Assembly (NCBI GenBank): GCA_963747425.1 | Contig: CAVVFJ010000018.1 | Span: forward strand, 62,001 to 126,000 | Reading direction: 5' to 3' | Source: DASUPK01 sp963747425 | GTDB taxonomy: Bacteria; Actinomycetota; Thermoleophilia; Solirubrobacterales; 70-9 | DNA length: 64,000 nt | Shown: positions 59,472 through 64,000 of the stretch, in pieces | Layout: the number at the start of each line of letters is the position of its first letter | Numbering within the stretch: position 1 is the first letter of the stretch | Made by a program: the position numbers and the translations under genes | Notes under the pieces: model-generated | Database searches by the model: none | What the model saw: the letters and a program-made list of their open reading frames with translations, nothing else | What the model was told of the DNA's origin: nothing

Positions 59472-60305
59472 TCAGAAGCCGGCCATGAAGCGGTCGACGT
59501 TGGCCAGGAGGCCCGCCGCGATCATCAGCAACACCGACGGCACGAGGAGCAGGGCGACGGCCAGCTGAATCTTCGGCGCAGCGCGGGCGGCCTGCTCCTC
59601 GATGCGGCGCCGCTGGACGCCACGCAGGGCCGTTGCCTGCTCGCGCAGCTGGTCGGCGAGCGGTGAGCCATAGCGGCGCGAGCGCTCGATCACGCCGCAC
59701 ATCGCCGAGACCTCGGGCACCGGGGCCCGCCGCCGCAGCGACTCGAGCGCCTCGCTCTGTGGCAGGCCGCAGGAGCTCTCCGCGGAGAGCATCGCCAGCT
59801 CCCGGGCGAGCGGCCCCTCCCCCCCGCCGAGCTCGCTCAGGCCCGCGAGCGGGCTGCGACCAGCGGCGGTCCCGACGGCGACCAGGTCGAGCGCGTCGGG
59901 GAGCCCGGCCCGCAGAGCCCGCAGGCGCTGGCGGCCGCGCCGCTCGAGCCAGGCGTCAGGCCCCAGGAATCCCGCCGCGGGGAGTCCCATTGCCACGATC
60001 CAGCCGAGCCTGCTCGGCGCCGCGGGCGTCACGATCATCGCCCACAGCGCCCCCGCCAGAGCGCCGCCGAGCTTGGCGGCGATCAGCGCCTCCAGGGAGA
60101 TCCGATCGGTGAGCCCGGCCCTGTTCAGCCTGGCGGCGAGACCAAGGCGGGTGTCGATGGCGGCGAGCGCGCTCCACGCCGGCGAGCGTGCCGGAGCGTC
60201 GGGGCGACCGTGGCGGGCTGACCGGCCGCCGCCGGGGACCAGCTCCGCGGCCGCGGCGAGGCCGAGCACCAGCGCTCCGGCGACCAGGAGGAGAACGGCA
60301 GTCAA
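59472..60305 (-). CDS. tadC: Tad pilus platform protein TadC (type II secretion F domain)
   Basis: 277 residues. Hydrophobic segments at the start, middle and end enclose a T2SSF domain (LRALRAGLPDALDLVAVGTA, SAMCGVIERSRRYGSPLADQ). It forms the inner-membrane platform with TadB. It overlaps tadB by four bases and ends the tadABC run. No pilin, TadZ, RcpA or prepilin peptidase is in the window. Confidence 0.9.
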   Translation of the reverse strand: MTAVLLLVAGALVLGLAAAAELVPGGGRSARHGRPDAPARSPAWSALAAIDTRLGLAARLNRAGLTDRISLEALIAAKLGGALAGALWAMIVTPAAPSRLGWIVAMGLPAAGFLGPDAWLERRGRQRLRALRAGLPDALDLVAVGTAAGRSPLAGLSELGGGEGPLARELAMLSAESSCGLPQSEALESLRRRAPVPEVSAMCGVIERSRRYGSPLADQLREQATALRGVQRRRIEEQAARAAPKIQLAVALLLVPSVLLMIAAGLLANVDRFMAGF

Positions 60306-61150
60306 TCGGCGGGCCTGCCCAGACGGCGAATCACGGCGAACCCGACCATCTGCAGGCCGGCGGCCGCGACCAGCATCCCGGCCGAGGCCGGCTCGGAGAC
60401 GACCCGGGAGACGAATCCCGGCTGAAGGAGCTCGGCGAAGAGCGCCGCACCGGCCGGCAGGGCGACGACCAGCAGCCCGGTGAAGCGTGCCTGGGTGGTG
60501 GCCGCGCGAGCCTCGTCTTCGACCCGGTCGCGGTCCGCCGATGCCGCGGCCAGGCGGCGCATCAGGGACGCCACGTCCCCGCCGGCGACCTGCTGGCTGA
60601 GCAGCGCCTGTGCCAGGGAGTCGACGCGCTCAGAGCGCAGTCGGTCGCGCATCGCCCCCAGCGCGTCCCCGGTCGATGAGCCGAGCTCGAGGTCGGCGGC
60701 GACCCTGGCGAGCTCGGCCGAGGACGGCCCCTCGAGGGATCCGGCGGCCGCCGCCAGCGCGCCGCGCACGGAGTGCCCTCCCGAAATCGCGTCCGCGATC
60801 GCACCCGCGATGTCGGGGACTGACCGCTCGACCGACCGCCGGTATCGCTCCCGGCGCCGCGCGACCAGCATGCCCACGCACCACGGTCCCCCCGCAGCGG
60901 CCACCGCCGGCGGACCAGGCCCCGCGACCAGGAGGGTCGTGGCGGCGATCGCGGCGCTGCCCAGCAAGGCCAGTCGCCGCTGCTCCTCGGCGCTCGGCGC
61001 GTAGCCCTCGCGACCGGCGCGGCCCAGCGGCGCTACCGACGTCCGCAGCCACGTTCCCAGCCGCGGCGCCGAGATGAGCGCCTCGCGGACCGCGATCGTC
61101 AGCAGCCCTCCCGCCAGCGCCGCTAGCGCGATCAGCGCCGGCTCGCCCAT
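60302..61150 (-). CDS. tadB: Tad pilus platform protein TadB (type II secretion F domain)
   Basis: 282 residues with N-terminal and C-terminal membrane helices and the T2SSF helix bundle (RSVPDIAGAIADAISGGHSV, DSLAQALLSQQVAGGDVASL). It pairs with TadC. The first 19 bases overlap the end of the ATPase gene. Confidence 0.9.
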   Translation of the reverse strand: MGEPALIALAALAGGLLTIAVREALISAPRLGTWLRTSVAPLGRAGREGYAPSAEEQRRLALLGSAAIAATTLLVAGPGPPAVAAAGGPWCVGMLVARRRERYRRSVERSVPDIAGAIADAISGGHSVRGALAAAAGSLEGPSSAELARVAADLELGSSTGDALGAMRDRLRSERVDSLAQALLSQQVAGGDVASLMRRLAAASADRDRVEDEARAATTQARFTGLLVVALPAGAALFAELLQPGFVSRVVSEPASAGMLVAAAGLQMVGFAVIRRLGRPAD

Positions 61151-62310
61151 GGGCGTCCCTCCGTCTCGCTTCCCAGCCGGTAGAGCGCACGGACGCCCAC
61201 AGAGCCGGCCGTCCGCACCACCTCCGCGACCTCCACCACGCGCCGCGACCCGTCGCTGAGCCGCGCCAGGTGGATGACCAGGTCGAGCCCGCGGCCCAGC
61301 TGCTCGCGAATCGCGTCGTGCGGCAGCCCCACCCCGGCCATCAGCGCCAGAGTCTCAATCCGGCGCAGGGCGTCCTCGGGCGAGTTCGCGTGCACGGTCG
61401 ACAGCGCCCCTTCATGGCCCGTGTTGAGCGCCATCACCAGATCCAGCGCCTCACCTCCGCGCACCTCGCCGATCACGATCCGGTCGGGACGCATCCGCAG
61501 GGCGCCGCGCAGGAGGTCGCGGATGGTCACCCGGCCGCGCCCCTCGACGTTAGCCGGACGGCTCTCGAGCCGGACGACGTGCGGCTGGCGGAGACGGAGC
61601 TCGGCCGCATCCTCGATGGTGATCACCCGCTCGGCCTGATCGATGAAGGCCGAGAGGGCATTGAGCAGCGTGGTCTTGCCCGAGCCGGTCCCGCCACTCA
61701 CCAGGATGCTTCGCCGTGCCCCGACCGCCGCGGCGAGCTCGTCGTGCAGCTCGGAGGTGAGGGTGCCCAGCTCGATCAGCTCCCGCGGGCCGGGACGGAC
61801 GGCCGAGAAGCGGCGAATCGACATCGACGGGCCGTCGACCGAGAGCGGCGGGATCACCACGTGGACGCGCGAGCCGTCCTCCAGACGCGCGTCCACCATC
61901 GGGCTGAGCTCGTCCACCCTGCGGCCAAGGGGCGTGAGGATCCTCTCGATCGCATCGCGCAGCGACTGCTCCGAAGGAAAGGAAACCTCGGTCCGCTCGA
62001 TCCGACCCGCCCTCTCGACGTAGATGCGATCGTGCCCGTTGACCATCACCTCCTCGACCGCCGGATCGGCCAGCAGCTCCTCCAGAGGACCGAGACCGAC
62101 CGCCTCGCGGAGGATCAGCTCACACAGGCGGTCCCTGATCGGATCCTCGAGAACCGCCGCGTCCTCATCGACGAGCTCGCGGACCGCGTCGGACAGCGGT
62201 GCCATCGCACTTCCACCGGACGCCGCCTGCGCCCGCCGGCGATCAACCAGCCGCCGTCGCAGCTCGGCGGCCAGCTCATCCAGGTGCCTGCGGCGGACAC
62301 GCTCGTCCAC
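61132..62310 (-). CDS. tadA: Tad pilus assembly ATPase TadA/CpaF
   Basis: 392 residues. Walker A SILVSGGTGSGKTTLLNALS, Asp box EDAAELRLRQPHVVRLESRP, Walker B RPDRIVIGEVRGGEALDLVM and His box HEGALSTVHANSPEDALRRI are all present. The N-terminal domain has VEEVMVNGHDRIYVERAGRI. It drives pilus extension and perhaps retraction. Confidence 0.95.
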   Translation of the reverse strand: MDERVRRRHLDELAAELRRRLVDRRRAQAASGGSAMAPLSDAVRELVDEDAAVLEDPIRDRLCELILREAVGLGPLEELLADPAVEEVMVNGHDRIYVERAGRIERTEVSFPSEQSLRDAIERILTPLGRRVDELSPMVDARLEDGSRVHVVIPPLSVDGPSMSIRRFSAVRPGPRELIELGTLTSELHDELAAAVGARRSILVSGGTGSGKTTLLNALSAFIDQAERVITIEDAAELRLRQPHVVRLESRPANVEGRGRVTIRDLLRGALRMRPDRIVIGEVRGGEALDLVMALNTGHEGALSTVHANSPEDALRRIETLALMAGVGLPHDAIREQLGRGLDLVIHLARLSDGSRRVVEVAEVVRTAGSVGVRALYRLGSETEGRPWASRR

Positions 62311-62334
62311 CTGGGACTAAGCGAGGAGCGCGGT

Positions 62335-62994
62335 CTACTCGCCCCCGGCGGACTCGCTCTCCGGCGAGGGAAACAGCACTTCTTCGAAACCGCCGAGCTG
62401 GTGGTAGAGGCGATTCTCCATCCGCAACAGCCAGATCAGCGAGGCGATCGCGACGATTCCGCCGAGACCGGCGCAGATCCCGAGCGGAGCCGCGGAGAGG
62501 GCGCCGATCGCGATCGCCACGGCTGCGCCGCCGACGACGCTGTTGATCACGGCGATCATCGACCCCGTGGTGAAGAACTGCTGGCGGCGCTCCAGGCTGA
62601 CGCCCATGTTTCGGATCACGCCGACGGCGTCGTCGTGGGCGGAGAGCATGAAGTAGCGCGCCTCCTCGCCGGCGATCTGCAGGTAGTAGTTGCGGATCCG
62701 GTTGATCGCCCTGCCCATCATCAGGTCCTCGACCCCGTTCTCGACGGTGCGGACGAAGGTGAAGATGCCGAGGACGTAAAGGGTCGGAAGCACCGTCAGG
62801 GCGAAGACCGTGAATGAATCGCCGACCGAGGAGATCTGACCGATGAAGCCGAGCGCGACCAGGGTGCTGGAGACAGCGCTGATGTAGAGCGCCGCCCGCG
62901 CCGAGCTCTCTCCGGTCGCCTGCGCCCGAGCCCCCGCCAGCCCGAAGTGCTCGGTGGTGAGGGCGGTGAGCAACTGCTGGCGGTCGATCTCCAT
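62335..62994 (-). CDS. Membrane protein of unknown function next to tad genes
   Basis: 219 residues with two pairs of hydrophobic helices (AALYISAVSSTLVALGFIGQ, FALTVLPTLYVLGIFTFV; later MIAVINSVVGGAAVAIAIGA and LGICAGLGGIVAIASLIWLL) joined by a soluble helical part rich in Arg and Glu. No family recognised. It starts at ATG 62994 and ends 24 bases before tadA, so it may be co-transcribed with the pilus genes. Confidence 0.7.
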   Translation of the reverse strand: MEIDRQQLLTALTTEHFGLAGARAQATGESSARAALYISAVSSTLVALGFIGQISSVGDSFTVFALTVLPTLYVLGIFTFVRTVENGVEDLMMGRAINRIRNYYLQIAGEEARYFMLSAHDDAVGVIRNMGVSLERRQQFFTTGSMIAVINSVVGGAAVAIAIGALSAAPLGICAGLGGIVAIASLIWLLRMENRLYHQLGGFEEVLFPSPESESAGGE

Positions 62995-63033
62995 TAAACG
63001 GGTTGCTCTCCGCTTCGCTCCGAGCACCCTCGC

Positions 63034-63561
63034 ATGAGCGCGACGGTAGCCTCACCTCCGGACGTGGCTGAGCTCGAGGTCAAGCAGGCGGACATCACCA
63101 AGCTCGAGGTCGACGCGATCGCAAACGCCGCCAACACACAGCTGCGGCACGGCGGCGGGGTCGCGGGAGCAATCTCTCGCGCAGGGGGCCCGGCCGTCCA
63201 GTCCGAGAGCGACGACCGCGCCCCCATCGGGCTCGGGGAGGCCGTCGAGACGACCGCCGGGGAGATGCCCGCCCGCTGGGTGATCCACGCCGCGACTATG
63301 GAGCTCGGTGGCCCGACCTCCGCGGAGATCATCCGCAGCGCCACCGCCAGCACGCTCGCCAAGGCGGACGAGCTCGGCGCGAAGAGCCTCGCTCTGGTCG
63401 CATTCGGGACGGGCGTCGGCGGTTTCCCGCTCGACGAGGCGGCGCGGATCGAGGTCGAGGATGTCCGGCGGCACCTCGACGCGGGCAGCGGGCTCGAGCG
63501 CGTCGTCTTCGCCGTCCATGGCGACGAGGCGGAGACCGCGTTCAACTCCGCGATTACTTAG
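63034..63561 (+). CDS. Macrodomain (ADP-ribose-binding) protein
   Basis: 175 residues. The macrodomain is clear: VKQADITKLEVDAIANAANT, then LRHGGGVAGAISRAGGPAVQ and ALVAFGTGVGGFPLDEAARI. Such proteins bind or hydrolyse ADP-ribose derivatives. The catalytic-type Asn-Ala-Ala-Asn and the glycine loop are intact. It is followed by an AraC-type regulator gene after 20 bases, so the two may be co-transcribed. Confidence 0.9.
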   Translation: MSATVASPPDVAELEVKQADITKLEVDAIANAANTQLRHGGGVAGAISRAGGPAVQSESDDRAPIGLGEAVETTAGEMPARWVIHAATMELGGPTSAEIIRSATASTLAKADELGAKSLALVAFGTGVGGFPLDEAARIEVEDVRRHLDAGSGLERVVFAVHGDEAETAFNSAIT

Positions 63562-63581
63562 GCGGGCCGCCGGAGTCTCAG

Positions 63582-64000
63582 ATGTCAACGATGGCCTATC
63601 CCCCACCGGCACGGCACCTGCTGCGCGCCAAGGACCTCGCCGACGCCCGCTACTCCGAGCAGCTCGACGTCGAGGACATGGCCGGCGCGGCGGGTCTCTC
63701 GAAGGCTCACTTCAGCCGCGAGTTCCGCCGGACCTTCGGCGAGTCGCCCCACCACTACCTGCTGACGAGGCGCCTGGAGCGCGCCGCCGCCCTGCTGCGG
63801 ATGACCGACTGGAGCGTTGCCGAGGTCTGCCTGGAGGTCGGGCTGCGGAGCATCGGCTCCTTCACCACGAGCTTCAAGCGCGCCTACGGGCAGACCCCCA
63901 CCGAGTACCGAGCCAGCCAGCCGCCCGCTGCCGCCTTCGCCAAGGTGCCGAGCTGCGTCCTCCGGACCTACCTCCGGCCCCAGACAGCACGTTTCAAGAA
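63582..64000 (+). CDS. AraC-family transcriptional regulator, cut by the window end
   Basis: The first 139 codons contain a complete AraC-type double helix-turn-helix: SEQLDVEDMAGAAGLSKAHF, REFRRTFGESPHHYLLTRRL, and VAEVCLEVGLRSIGSFTTSF with FKRAYGQTPTEYRA. The DNA-binding domain is N-terminal, as in actinobacterial regulators that carry a C-terminal VOC domain, but that part lies beyond the window. GGAG precedes the ATG. Confidence 0.88.
   Translation, partial: MSTMAYPPPARHLLRAKDLADARYSEQLDVEDMAGAAGLSKAHFSREFRRTFGESPHHYLLTRRLERAAALLRMTDWSVAEVCLEVGLRSIGSFTTSFKRAYGQTPTEYRASQPPAAAFAKVPSCVLRTYLRPQTARFK

Noticed and set aside
1..64000. CRISPR arrays, insertion sequences, prophage, att sites, rRNA or tRNA genes
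   Set aside because: Looked for by eye on both strands; no spaced direct repeats, transposase, integrase or RNA gene pattern was found.

Overview
The window is high-GC, densely packed bacterial chromosome, almost certainly from an actinobacterium. The class Thermoleophilia (Solirubrobacter/Conexibacter type) is my best guess; this is an inference from GC content, gene style and gene order, not a database match. The cell is Gram-positive with meso-DAP peptidoglycan (DNPR motif in MurE), makes its own aromatic amino acids, and uses NHEJ, a glycine cleavage system and Tad-type pili. No insertion sequence, prophage, CRISPR array, rRNA or tRNA gene was seen.

Layout. 1-7 kb: a broken K+-channel-like gene, rpe, a zinc-ribbon protein, fmt, def and priA, plus an orphan AbiEi/DUF559 gene. 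7-10 kb: a PH-domain membrane protein, a TetR repressor and the secreted protein it probably controls. 10-15 kb: metK, a DUF3352 membrane protein, der and cmk. 15-19 kb: an aroF-tyrA-aroA operon preceded by a short open frame rich in Tyr, Phe and Trp codons, a likely attenuation leader. 19-21 kb: a NarL-type two-component system divergent from a small membrane protein across a large dyad. 21-28 kb: a compact run trpS, scpA, scpB, two wall hydrolases, rluB, aroH, GNAT and hisC. 28-35 kb: a PPOX-fold protein, an MFS pump, a polysaccharide deacetylase, a FetAB-like transporter, and an NHEJ block (ligase, Ku, LigD polymerase). 36-41 kb: the glycine cleavage genes, split by a fluoride module (riboswitch, crcB, DUF190). 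41.5-58.3 kb: a nearly complete dcw division and wall cluster on the minus strand (mraZ, rsmH, ftsL, ftsI, murE, murF, mraY, murD, ftsW, murG, murC, murB, ftsQ, ftsZ), with MraZ boxes at its head and one NTF2-like gene inserted. 58.5-64 kb: small zinc proteins, a VOC protein, a lone Ada metal-binding domain, tadABC, a macrodomain protein and a partial AraC regulator.

Two global features stand out. First, about 18 genes have a TANNNT or GATANT -10 box only 6-9 bases before the start codon, so leaderless transcription looks common here. Second, six genes carry a single-base frame error (five fit one extra base, one fits one missing base). The errors include aroF and ftsL, which should be needed, so uncorrected sequencing or assembly indels are more likely than six real pseudogenes. 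The apparent in-frame FtsL-FtsI fusion is one product of this.
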